A stretch of 5,373 bases of DNA, taken from NCBI GenBank assembly GCA_007116195.1, contig SKIX01000184.1, positions 1 through 5,373 on the forward strand, given 5' to 3'. This document shows positions 1 to 5,373 of this stretch, piece after piece (the stretch's first letter is position 1; every line of letters starts with the position of its first letter). The position numbers and the translations under genes were made by a program. Source of the DNA: Marinospirillum sp. GTDB taxonomy: Bacteria > Pseudomonadota > Gammaproteobacteria > Pseudomonadales > Halomonadaceae. Below the pieces are notes generated by a model. That model had not been told where the DNA came from, ran no database searches, and saw only the letters and a list, made by a program, of their open reading frames with translations.

Positions 1-104
1 GCCGCTTGGCCTCTAGCTGCATCGCCATCGAGTGCCCAGGCAGGCAGGCTAAAAGCAAAGCTTATTAACAAGCTGCCCCAGAATTTTTTAGTTAGGTGGT
101 TCAT
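1..104 (-). CDS. Secreted c-type cytochrome, N-terminal fragment (cut by window edge)
   Basis: This is a 5' partial gene: 34 codons plus two bases, starting at the ATG at 104-102 and running off the left edge. A good ribosome binding site (GAGGGGA, 117-111) lies 6 bases before the ATG. The product starts MNHLTKKFWG, with two lysines followed by a hydrophobic stretch (about residues 8-20), and ends the leader in PAWA, a typical signal peptidase I site with cleavage expected after residue 24. The mature protein would begin LDGDAARGQA. A 'GDAA-x-G-(Q/K)-A' start is characteristic of small class I cytochromes c such as cytochrome c4/c553 types, where the CxxCH haem motif follows within about 10 residues. 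That motif lies outside the window, so the cytochrome call is an inference from the leader and first mature residues; export to the periplasm is much firmer. The gene lies 105 bases downstream of the response regulator on the same strand and could be its target or a cotranscribed partner. Confidence 0.68.
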   Translation of the reverse strand, partial: MNHLTKKFWGSLLISFAFSLPAWALDGDAARGQA

Positions 105-153
105 AGGCTTTCCCCTCATCGTTATTACAGCTAGAGCGCTTAACGACCACACT

Positions 154-178
154 ATATCCATAATAACCCTCTGGATAT
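154..178. promoter_or_regulatory. Inverted repeat upstream of the cytochrome gene, candidate operator
   Basis: A perfect 7-bp inverted repeat, ATATCCA (154-160) and TGGATAT (172-178), is separated by 11 bases. Its centre lies 62 bases upstream of the cytochrome start codon, in the only noncoding gap between the regulator gene and that gene. On the minus strand a weak -10-like element, TGTAAT (129-124), lies downstream without a recognisable -35, as would fit an activator-dependent promoter. However, a start about 7 bases past this element would fall inside the ribosome binding site, so the promoter assignment is doubtful. A second -10-like hexamer, TATAGT (156-151), overlaps the repeat. The repeat is visible; its role as a binding site for the neighbouring FixJ-type regulator is inference. 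Confidence 0.3.
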
Positions 179-209
179 TGGGGAGATCTTGAGACGTCTA
201 AAGCTTTCT

Positions 210-833
210 TTAGCTTGAGGAAAGCAAAGGGGAGTAAAGTTTGATCAGCTCAGCCAAGGATGCAGACTCTAGCTTTTGCATGACTTGATGGCGGTGCACA
301 TCAATGGTTTTAGGGCTGATATTTAAGCGGTCAGCCATTCTCTTGCTTGGCAAGCCTTCCAGCATGAGCGCCAGAACCTGCTTCTCTCTTGCCGTAAGTT
401 GTTCTAGCTGGGCACGCCTTACCTGCTGTTCTGCCTGCTGTTGTAACTGCTGCTGATGCTGGAAAAGCGCTTTATTGATGCTGTCTAGCAGCTGCTGGTC
501 ATTAAAAGGCTTCTCAAAAAAATCCACAGCACCCGCTTTAAGTGCCCTGACGGCCATGGGAACATCACCATGCCCTGTTAGTAGAATAACCGGCACCTGG
601 CTTGGTAAGGCAACCAAGTGTTCAAGAAGTTCCAAGCCACTCATACCCGGCATACGTACATCCAGTAAAAGGCACACAGGCACTTGCGGCTCACCCTGCT
701 TCAGACTAGCCAGGAACTCCAAAGGGCAAGACCAGCTACGAGTTAACCAGCCCATAGATTCCAGTAGCCAAGCCAGGGACTCTCTAACCCCGGCATCATC
801 GTCCAAAATCCAAATTTCAGCTTTTGATTCCAT
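210..833 (-). CDS. FixJ/LuxR-family response regulator, TtrR/ThsR-like
   Basis: This 207-residue cytoplasmic DNA-binding protein is the output half of the two-component pair. The receiver domain (about residues 5-122) has the acidic pair D11-D12, the phosphoacceptor D58 in LLLDVRMPG, the conserved T86 in LLTGHGD and K108 in EKPF. A glutamine-rich linker (about 125-138) leads to a LuxR/GerE-type helix-turn-helix (about 143-190) with LTAREKQVL and the recognition-helix region SPKTIDVHRHQVMQKL. This arrangement and length are those of the FixJ/TtrR group (TtrR is about 206 residues). The ATG at 833-831 is preceded by GGGAAGG two bases upstream of it, directly after the kinase stop codon; the gap between the genes is 9 bases, so translation is probably coupled. 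It is expected to be phosphorylated by the adjacent kinase and to activate transcription, perhaps of the cytochrome gene just downstream. The family call is secure; orthology to TtrR or ThsR specifically is inferred from the partner kinase. No terminator follows it. Confidence 0.9.
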   Translation of the reverse strand: MESKAEIWILDDDAGVRESLAWLLESMGWLTRSWSCPLEFLASLKQGEPQVPVCLLLDVRMPGMSGLELLEHLVALPSQVPVILLTGHGDVPMAVRALKAGAVDFFEKPFNDQQLLDSINKALFQHQQQLQQQAEQQVRRAQLEQLTAREKQVLALMLEGLPSKRMADRLNISPKTIDVHRHQVMQKLESASLAELIKLYSPLLSSS

Positions 834-842
834 AACCTTCCC

Positions 843-2636
843 TTAAGAGTTCGCAGGCAGCGGCAAGACTAAACGGGCAACCGCACCCTGAGCAGAGCGC
901 CCGGTTAATTGTAACGACCCGCCCAGATCAGCAGCAAAGCTCTGACTTAAGCGTAACCCCAGGCCCATACCTTGTGGCTTGGTGGTAAAGAAAGGGCGAA
1001 ATAGCTGAGCCTGCACCTGATCACTAATACCTATACCTGTATCCGCCACCTGGATAACCAGCTTCTGATCCTGAACAGCGGCGGTGATCCTGATCTCTTT
1101 AGGCTGCTGCTTCACTTCAGCCAGTGCATCGGCGGCATTGGTTAAGAGGTTCAAGAAGATTTGCAGCAGCTGCGCTCTATTGGCCTTCACTTTAGGCAGC
1201 TTCTGTTCCAGCTCTAAATGCAATTGAATGCCCTTATGACGAAAACTAGCCTGCATAAAGGCTAAAGCTTCCTTCAGGCAGGCACTCAGGTCAAGCAGCT
1301 CTTTGCTGGCCGGCTCTTTACGCAAAAAAGCACGCAGATTTTTAATGATTTCCGCCGACTGCTGACCTTGTTGAATAATTTTTTGTAATGCCTCTTCAAC
1401 GCGCTGTCGCGATAGTTCGCTGACAGCTTCCTGCTCACGCTGTAAGTAATTGCGGCTACCCTGTGCGTAATTGAGAATAGCGGTTAAAGGCTGATTTAAT
1501 TCATGCGCCAACCCAGCGGCCATTTCTCCCATCAACGCAAAACGAGACAGCTGGGTCAGCTCTTGTTCTTTTTCTCGTGCCGCTGCATTGGCCGCACTGA
1601 GTTCCAAGGTTCGCTTACGTAAAAGATGACTGACCCTCAGCTGATGTAACAGCAGAACCAAAAGAAAAGCTGCTGAAATCAGTAAAGGGTAACGATATTC
1701 CTGAATAGCTGCGGCTAAAGGGTTGTGTGGAAAAGCAGCAAAAGGGCCTACCCTCAGGCGTTCAAACAAAGCATAAACCGGCTGGTAAGACAGGGGCGCA
1801 GTCCACTGGCTGTCCTGGTTAGCCGAATCAGCATCCAGGAGGGCTAGAGTTGCTGCTCGAGCGACCTCAGGCGCAGTGCGGCCTGTGCGCAAAAAAGGCC
1901 AGTCAGGATAGAGTGCACTCGAATGCCAGCAGGGGTAAGTCGACGTTTGTGGTTTCACCACTCGAAAGGCTTTCAGCTCAGCCAGCCCTTCCCTGGCCAG
2001 GCTTTCAAGCAAGCAGGCGCGCAAAACCACGGCATCTACTTCTTGCTTCACCAAGGCATCCAGCAGCTGCTCCATAGGAAAGCCATAAGTCTGAATACTT
2101 GCCAAACGCCTGCGCCAATCAAAGCCCGCTGCTTCCATTTCATCCTGAATCAACTGAAAACCGCCAAAGGCCTCCAGGCTGACAACACCTAAACTCTGCC
2201 CTTTCAGGTCACTCCAGGTTTGTAAGTCGTCACGCTCAGCCAGGGTAATCACTGCCGAACCCAGGGCCTGTTGAGGCGGGTTAACTTCCGGGTTCTGTAA
2301 GCTTGCCAAAGGGGCCAGCAAATAGGCCTCAGACAGATGAACATAGTGCCCTGGGTTAGTTAAAATGAAATCCAACTCGCCACGAGATAAAGCCTGCTCC
2401 AGCTCCTCTGCATCCAACCAACTCACTTCCAGGTGGTAGCCCGGCAGAGCCTGCTCTAAAGCGTGAAAGGTTGCTTGCCAGCCCTGCTGTAATACCGGAG
2501 CATCCCGCCAAGTCAGCACACCCAAATGAATTCGCTGCTGGGCATGCAGAGAGACTAAATTCGAGAAACTCCAGCTCGAGAAACCCAGGCTCAAGAAGAA
2601 AACCAGCACCAGGCAAAGCAAACGAAAAAGCGACAC
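843..2636 (-). CDS. Membrane sensor histidine kinase with PhnD-like periplasmic binding domain, TtrS/ThsS-like
   Basis: This 597-residue inner-membrane kinase has an N-terminal signal/membrane helix (about residues 4-24), a periplasmic substrate-binding domain of the PhnD/phosphonate-binding type (about 35-295), a second membrane helix (about 316-332), a charged coiled-coil linker (about 335-365) and a kinase core. The HisKA segment carries the phosphorylatable H378 in GLAHELNQPLTA. The ATPase domain shows the N-box (NLLTNAADAL, N500), the G1 box (DTGIGIS, D532), the F-box (RPFFTTK) and the G2 box (GMGLGL, 556-561). Periplasmic motifs LDFILTNPGHY, RACLLE and HSSALYPDW, and the total length, fit TtrS (about 590 residues), the tetrathionate sensor, and its relative ThsS, the thiosulfate sensor. 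The start is GTG (2636-2634), supported by AGGAAG 5 bases upstream. C208 and C236 are the only periplasmic cysteines and could matter for ligand sensing. The ligand is not readable from sequence: a sulfur oxyanion is the best guess, another anion or amine is possible. A strong terminator lies just before its ribosome binding site. Confidence 0.9.
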   Translation of the reverse strand: MSLFRLLCLVLVFFLSLGFSSWSFSNLVSLHAQQRIHLGVLTWRDAPVLQQGWQATFHALEQALPGYHLEVSWLDAEELEQALSRGELDFILTNPGHYVHLSEAYLLAPLASLQNPEVNPPQQALGSAVITLAERDDLQTWSDLKGQSLGVVSLEAFGGFQLIQDEMEAAGFDWRRRLASIQTYGFPMEQLLDALVKQEVDAVVLRACLLESLAREGLAELKAFRVVKPQTSTYPCWHSSALYPDWPFLRTGRTAPEVARAATLALLDADSANQDSQWTAPLSYQPVYALFERLRVGPFAAFPHNPLAAAIQEYRYPLLISAAFLLVLLLHQLRVSHLLRKRTLELSAANAAAREKEQELTQLSRFALMGEMAAGLAHELNQPLTAILNYAQGSRNYLQREQEAVSELSRQRVEEALQKIIQQGQQSAEIIKNLRAFLRKEPASKELLDLSACLKEALAFMQASFRHKGIQLHLELEQKLPKVKANRAQLLQIFLNLLTNAADALAEVKQQPKEIRITAAVQDQKLVIQVADTGIGISDQVQAQLFRPFFTTKPQGMGLGLRLSQSFAADLGGSLQLTGRSAQGAVARLVLPLPANS

Positions 2637-2647
2637 GGATACTTCCT

Positions 2648-2693
2648 AAAATAAAAAAACCTGCAAAGCCCATCCTTTGGCCCTGCAGGTTTT
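2648..2693 (-). terminator. Rho-independent terminator of the sodium symporter gene
   Basis: Read on the minus strand, the arm AAAACCTGCA (2693-2684) pairs perfectly with TGCAGGTTTT (2665-2656). The stem continues inward through two G-U pairs and GCC/GGC, giving about 15 bp closed by an 8-base loop. The T tract continues past the stem as TTTATTTT (2655-2648). It begins 15 bases after the symporter stop codon, where a terminator is expected. The stem is symmetric and A-rich upstream, so it could also act on plus-strand transcripts, though no plus-strand gene ends here. It finishes directly against the ribosome binding site of the downstream kinase gene. Confidence 0.9.
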
Positions 2694-2708
2694 ACCAGGT
2701 TTCAAAAT

Positions 2709-4055
2709 TTACAGGTTAGCAAAAAACACCACCAAAACCCCTACAGGTGCCAAATACCGAACCACCAGGTTCCACAGGCTAAAGTCATAAACATCCAAGC
2801 CCAGCTCTTTGCGCACCTCTTCCTTATCCAAACACCAGGCCGTAAACAGAATAACTCCCAAACCTGTTAGAGGCAGGAAGAACTTACTCGTCAAGGTATC
2901 TAAAAGATCAAAAACATTCAGACCTAAAATCAAAAAGTCGCCCAAAACATTAAAAGAGAGCAAGGCCAGGATGCCCAGAGCCCAAGCTGCAGCACCGGCT
3001 GCAAGCGTCGAACCAACACGACCCAAAGCCGTTCTTTCTTCAACAAACTCGACTACGGGCTCCAGCAAAGAAATAGCTGAAGTCACTGCAGCAAACGTCA
3101 GCAACACAAAGAAAGCCAGACCCACCAGCCAACCGGCTGTAATATGGCCAAAAGCTACTGGCAGAGTAACGAAGATCAAACCTGGCCCCTCACTCAGGTT
3201 CAAGCCTTCAGCAAACACAATGGGGAAAATCGCCAGGCCAGCAGCCAAGGCAATAACGGTATCCATAATGACAACGGTACGCGCCGACTGCAGCAGGTTG
3301 ACATCCTCACCTAAATAGGAACCATAGGCCATCATAATGCCCATACCCAAAGATAAAGTGAAAAAGGCATGACCTAAAGCGGCTAAAACAATACCACCAT
3401 CAACCTGACTCCAGTCCGGCTTAAACATAAACTCCAGCGCTTGACCAAAGCCACCGGTCGTCATGCCGTAAACCACAAGCAAGACCAGAAGCACACCCAA
3501 AGCGGGCATAAGCAGAGTTGCCGCTTTTTCCAATCCTCCCGTTACGCCACGAGCCACGATACCGACGACTAAAAGCATAAACAGGCTATGCCAGAAAATT
3601 AAAGTTGCTGGGCTACCTAGCAAACCACCAAAAATAGCGCCTATGCCGTCAGCATCCTGACCTGAAAAGCTGCCCAAAAGAGCATCTTTGATATAAGCCA
3701 AAGACCAGCCACCGATGACACTATAAAAGGATAAAATCAAGAAAGCGCCCAGAACACCGCCAAGGCCGACCAACACCCAAAGCCGGCTACTACCACTGAC
3801 TGCAGCCATTTCTTGCATGGTGTTAATTGGATTTTTCTGACCACGACGACCTAAAAGCCACTCGCTTACCAGAATCGGCAAGCCAATCAAAAAAATACAA
3901 GCCAAATAAATAAATACAAAGGCAGCGCCACCGCTGTCACCCACCATGTAAGGGAACTTCCAGATGTTACCCAAACCCACGGCTGAGCCGGTTGCTGCCA
4001 GCACGAACCCCATACGCGAAGACCATTGCGCATGACCTTGCTTTACTGAAGCCAT
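2709..4055 (-). CDS. Sodium-dependent amino-acid symporter, NSS/SNF family (MhsT/LeuT-like)
   Basis: This 448-residue inner-membrane protein belongs to the neurotransmitter:sodium symporter family, which couples Na+ entry to uptake of amino acids. TM1 has the signature AATGSAVGLGNIWKFPY (residues 20-36) with the unwound GLGN sodium/substrate region. TM6 has HAFFTLSLGMG (229-239), and TM8 has AVTSAISLLEP (323-333), whose T325-S326 match the Na2-site residues of LeuT. Eleven membrane segments are predicted, the last at about 427-447, as in MhsT and many bacterial members rather than the 12 of LeuT. TM6 carries Met (M238) at the place of LeuT F259; MhsT, which accepts bulky hydrophobic amino acids, also has Met there, so an aromatic or large aliphatic substrate is plausible but not proven. 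The ATG at 4055 is chosen because GAGGTGA lies 3 bases upstream and the WSSRMGF start follows immediately. An in-frame ATG at 4136 would add 27 residues that are unlike the family and have no good ribosome binding site. It is transcribed divergently from argH and ends in its own terminator. Confidence 0.94.
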   Translation of the reverse strand: MASVKQGHAQWSSRMGFVLAATGSAVGLGNIWKFPYMVGDSGGAAFVFIYLACIFLIGLPILVSEWLLGRRGQKNPINTMQEMAAVSGSSRLWVLVGLGGVLGAFLILSFYSVIGGWSLAYIKDALLGSFSGQDADGIGAIFGGLLGSPATLIFWHSLFMLLVVGIVARGVTGGLEKAATLLMPALGVLLVLLVVYGMTTGGFGQALEFMFKPDWSQVDGGIVLAALGHAFFTLSLGMGIMMAYGSYLGEDVNLLQSARTVVIMDTVIALAAGLAIFPIVFAEGLNLSEGPGLIFVTLPVAFGHITAGWLVGLAFFVLLTFAAVTSAISLLEPVVEFVEERTALGRVGSTLAAGAAAWALGILALLSFNVLGDFLILGLNVFDLLDTLTSKFFLPLTGLGVILFTAWCLDKEEVRKELGLDVYDFSLWNLVVRYLAPVGVLVVFFANL

Positions 4056-4232
4056 AGTCACCTCTATTTTTTTAATGCATACGCGTGTTTGAAAGCTGCT
4101 GAAAAGTATTCTCCCAGAAATACCTTTGTAGGTCATCTAAAGCTGAGTTTCCAGGCACACCCTCAGAGGACTTAGCCCCTTAGCCTCTGTTAAACTAATC
4201 CATTAGTGAGTCTATTTTGGAGTTTCGCAACC
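4056..4232. promoter_or_regulatory. Divergent intergenic region between the symporter gene and argH
   Basis: These 177 bases must hold the promoters of two divergent genes. On the symporter side there is an A/T-rich leader with GAGGTGA (4065-4059) and two abutting 6-bp palindromes, ATGCAT (4075-4080) and ACGCGT (4081-4086). On the argH side there is a CAGAGG/CCTCTG inverted repeat (4164-4169 and 4184-4189) enclosing two direct copies of TTAGCC, then ACTAAT-CC-ATTAGT, then GGAG (4219-4222) 10 bases before the ATG. No -35/-10 pair close to the sigma70 consensus stands out on either strand; TAAACT (4191-4196 region) is at best a weak -10. No convincing pair of ArgR boxes is seen, so arginine repression of argH cannot be supported here. 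An open frame extends into the region from the symporter but is not considered translated. Confidence 0.55.
4194..4207. promoter_or_regulatory. ACTAAT-CC-ATTAGT palindrome in front of argH
   Basis: A perfect 6-bp inverted repeat with a 2-base centre lies 25 bases upstream of the argH start codon, overlapping the place where the core promoter or start of transcription should be. The size and symmetry suit a dimeric repressor or a small leader hairpin. No known operator consensus was recognised, and a 14-base AT-rich palindrome can occur by chance, so functional meaning is tentative. Confidence 0.25.
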
Positions 4233-5373
4233 ATGAACCAACCTTCATCTTTATCTTCTGGTGGACGCTTTAATGAGCCAACCGATGCTTTCGTAGAAGC
4301 CTTTACCGCTTCTGTCACCTTCGATCAACGCCTCTATCGACAGGATATTCAAGGCTCCATTGCTCACGCCAAGATGCTAAGCAAGGTTGGTGTGCTTAGT
4401 GAAGACGAAAAAAACGCCATTCTTCAAGGCCTGGAAGAAATACAACAAGAAATTGAACGAGGCGAATTTGAGTGGTCAGTTCAGCAAGAAGACGTCCACA
4501 TGAACATCGAAGCCGCCCTGACCGCTAAAATTGGCATCACGGGCAAAAAGCTGCATACCGGGCGCTCACGCAATGACCAGGTAGCCACAGATATTCGCCT
4601 GTATTTGCGCGATCAAATCGATTGGGTTGCAAAAGAATTAACACGCCTGCAAAAAGGGCTCATTCAGCTCGCGCAAGCAGAAGCTGACACCATCATGCCC
4701 GGCTTCACTCACCTACAAACCGCTCAACCGGTTACTTTTGGTCACCATCTACTCGCCTGGAATGAAATGCTGCAGCGTGATTATGAGCGCCTGATGGATA
4801 CCCGTAAGCGCGTGAACCTCTCACCGCTGGGTGCTGCAGCCCTGGCGGGAACGACCTATCCCATTGACCGCCTGATGACGGCCGAACTCCTGGGTTTTGA
4901 GCGCCCGACCAGCAACTCTCTGGACTCGGTTTCTGATCGGGATTTCGCGATTGAGTTTTGCAGCTTTGCCAGCCTTTTACTCATGCACCTTTCCCGCATG
5001 AGCGAGGAGCTTATTCTTTGGACCAGCGCCCAGTTCAACTTTATCGACCTGCCCGACCGCTTTTGTACGGGCAGCTCGATTATGCCGCAAAAGAAAAACC
5101 CTGATGTACCTGAATTAGTGCGCGGTAAGAGTGGGCGCGTCTATGGCCACTTAATGAGCCTACTGACACTCATGAAGTCGCAACCCCTGGCGTACAATAA
5201 AGATAACCAGGAAGATAAAGAGCCGTTGTTCGACACCCTGGATACAGTACAAGGTTGCCTGCGCGCTTTCGCTGATATGATTCCGGCGTTACAGCCCAAG
5301 CGTGAAAGCATGTATGAAGCCGCACGCCGTGGCTTTGCTACTGCAACAGATTTAGCCGATTATCTGGTTCGCA
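4233..5373 (+). CDS. argH: Argininosuccinate lyase, C-terminus cut by window edge
   Basis: The enzyme cleaves argininosuccinate to arginine and fumarate, the last step of arginine biosynthesis, as a cytoplasmic homotetramer. The window holds 380 codons plus one base of an expected 460-470, uninterrupted, so roughly the last 80-90 residues are missing. Family motifs are all present: the opening GGRF (residues 10-13) near the N-terminus, HTGRSRNDQ (108-116) for substrate binding, FTHLQTAQP with T159-H160 at the active site, and the fumarase/aspartase superfamily signature [11 protein letters not shown] (280-290), whose mobile loop supplies the catalytic serine. [11 protein letters not shown] follows as expected. 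The ATG at 4233 is supported by GGAG 10 bases upstream, a slightly long spacing, and by the normal N-terminal length. The gene is divergent from the symporter gene and appears functionally unrelated to the two-component module. Identification is secure. Confidence 0.98.
   Translation, partial: MNQPSSLSSGGRFNEPTDAFVEAFTASVTFDQRLYRQDIQGSIAHAKMLSKVGVLSEDEKNAILQGLEEIQQEIERGEFEWSVQQEDVHMNIEAALTAKIGITGKKLHTGRSRNDQVATDIRLYLRDQIDWVAKELTRLQKGLIQLAQAEADTIMPGFTHLQTAQPVTFGHHLLAWNEMLQRDYERLMDTRKRVNLSPLGAAALAGTTYPIDRLMTAELLGFERPTSNSLDSVSDRDFAIEFCSFASLLLMHLSRMSEELILWTSAQFNFIDLPDRFCTGSSIMPQKKNPDVPELVRGKSGRVYGHLMSLLTLMKSQPLAYNKDNQEDKEPLFDTLDTVQGCLRAFADMIPALQPKRESMYEAARRGFATATDLADYLVR

Noticed and set aside
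198..213. Hairpin CTAAAG-AAAG-CTTTAG (minus strand) overlapping the response-regulator stop codon as a terminator
   Set aside because: The stem is only 6 AT-rich base pairs and no T tract follows on the minus strand, so it is too weak to call a terminator.
475..846. Open frame of 123 codons on the plus strand
   Set aside because: It lies opposite the response-regulator gene, has a low-complexity Ser/Lys-rich product without recognisable domains, and is explained as an antisense shadow.
1850..2192. Two overlapping plus-strand open frames (75 and 89 codons) inside the kinase gene
   Set aside because: Both are antisense to a well-supported kinase coding sequence and show no domain or convincing start signal.
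2356..2719. Open frames on both strands over the kinase start (105 codons minus, 82 codons plus)
   Set aside because: They overlap the kinase signal helix and the terminator in other frames; the kinase frame has the ribosome binding site and the domain evidence.
2809..3318. Plus-strand open frame of 169 codons inside the symporter gene
   Set aside because: The product is Lys/Ser/Thr/Pro-rich with no recognisable fold, as expected from reading the complement of a hydrophobic membrane-protein gene.
4056..4136. 27-codon N-terminal extension of the symporter from an upstream ATG
   Set aside because: The extension is unlike NSS N-termini, lacks a good ribosome binding site, and a strong site (GAGGTGA) precedes the internal ATG at 4055.
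4164..4189. CAGAGG/CCTCTG inverted repeat as a transcription terminator
   Set aside because: The stem is 6 bp with a 14-base loop and no T tract on either strand, and no gene ends into it.
4856..5038. 60-codon minus-strand open frame inside argH
   Set aside because: It is antisense to strongly conserved argH motifs and has no independent support.

Overview
The window is about 5.4 kb of gene-dense bacterial chromosome of moderate GC content. The protein sequences look gammaproteobacterial. The argininosuccinate lyase and the sodium-dependent transporter resemble those of marine or halophilic Oceanospirillales-type bacteria, but this placement is a judgement from protein style and was not computed.

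Layout from left to right. (1) Positions 104 to 1, minus strand: the first 34 codons of a secreted protein with a clear signal peptide and a mature start typical of class I c-type cytochromes; the gene runs off the left edge. (2) Positions 105-209: a short intergenic gap upstream of that gene, with a perfect 7-bp inverted repeat (ATATCCA-N11-TGGATAT) that is a candidate activator site. (3) Positions 2636 to 210, minus strand: a tightly coupled sensor kinase and response regulator. The kinase has a PhnD-like periplasmic binding domain and the regulator is FixJ/LuxR-type. Both match the TtrS/TtrR (tetrathionate) and ThsS/ThsR (thiosulfate) pattern in size and architecture. (4) Positions 2648-2693: a strong Rho-independent terminator. 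(5) Positions 4055 to 2709, minus strand: an NSS/SNF-family sodium:amino-acid symporter with 11 predicted membrane segments. (6) Positions 4056-4232: a divergent intergenic region with several small palindromes. (7) Positions 4233-5373, plus strand: argH, encoding argininosuccinate lyase, cut by the right edge after 380 codons.

How the genes may work together. The kinase, regulator and downstream cytochrome lie in one direction and probably form a sensing-and-respiration module. A periplasmic anion or small ligand, perhaps a sulfur oxyanion, would be sensed by the kinase, and the regulator would activate electron-transfer genes starting with the cytochrome. The transporter is separated from this module by its terminator and is probably an independent amino-acid uptake gene. 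argH is housekeeping arginine biosynthesis. No RNA genes, insertion sequences, CRISPR arrays or phage features are visible.
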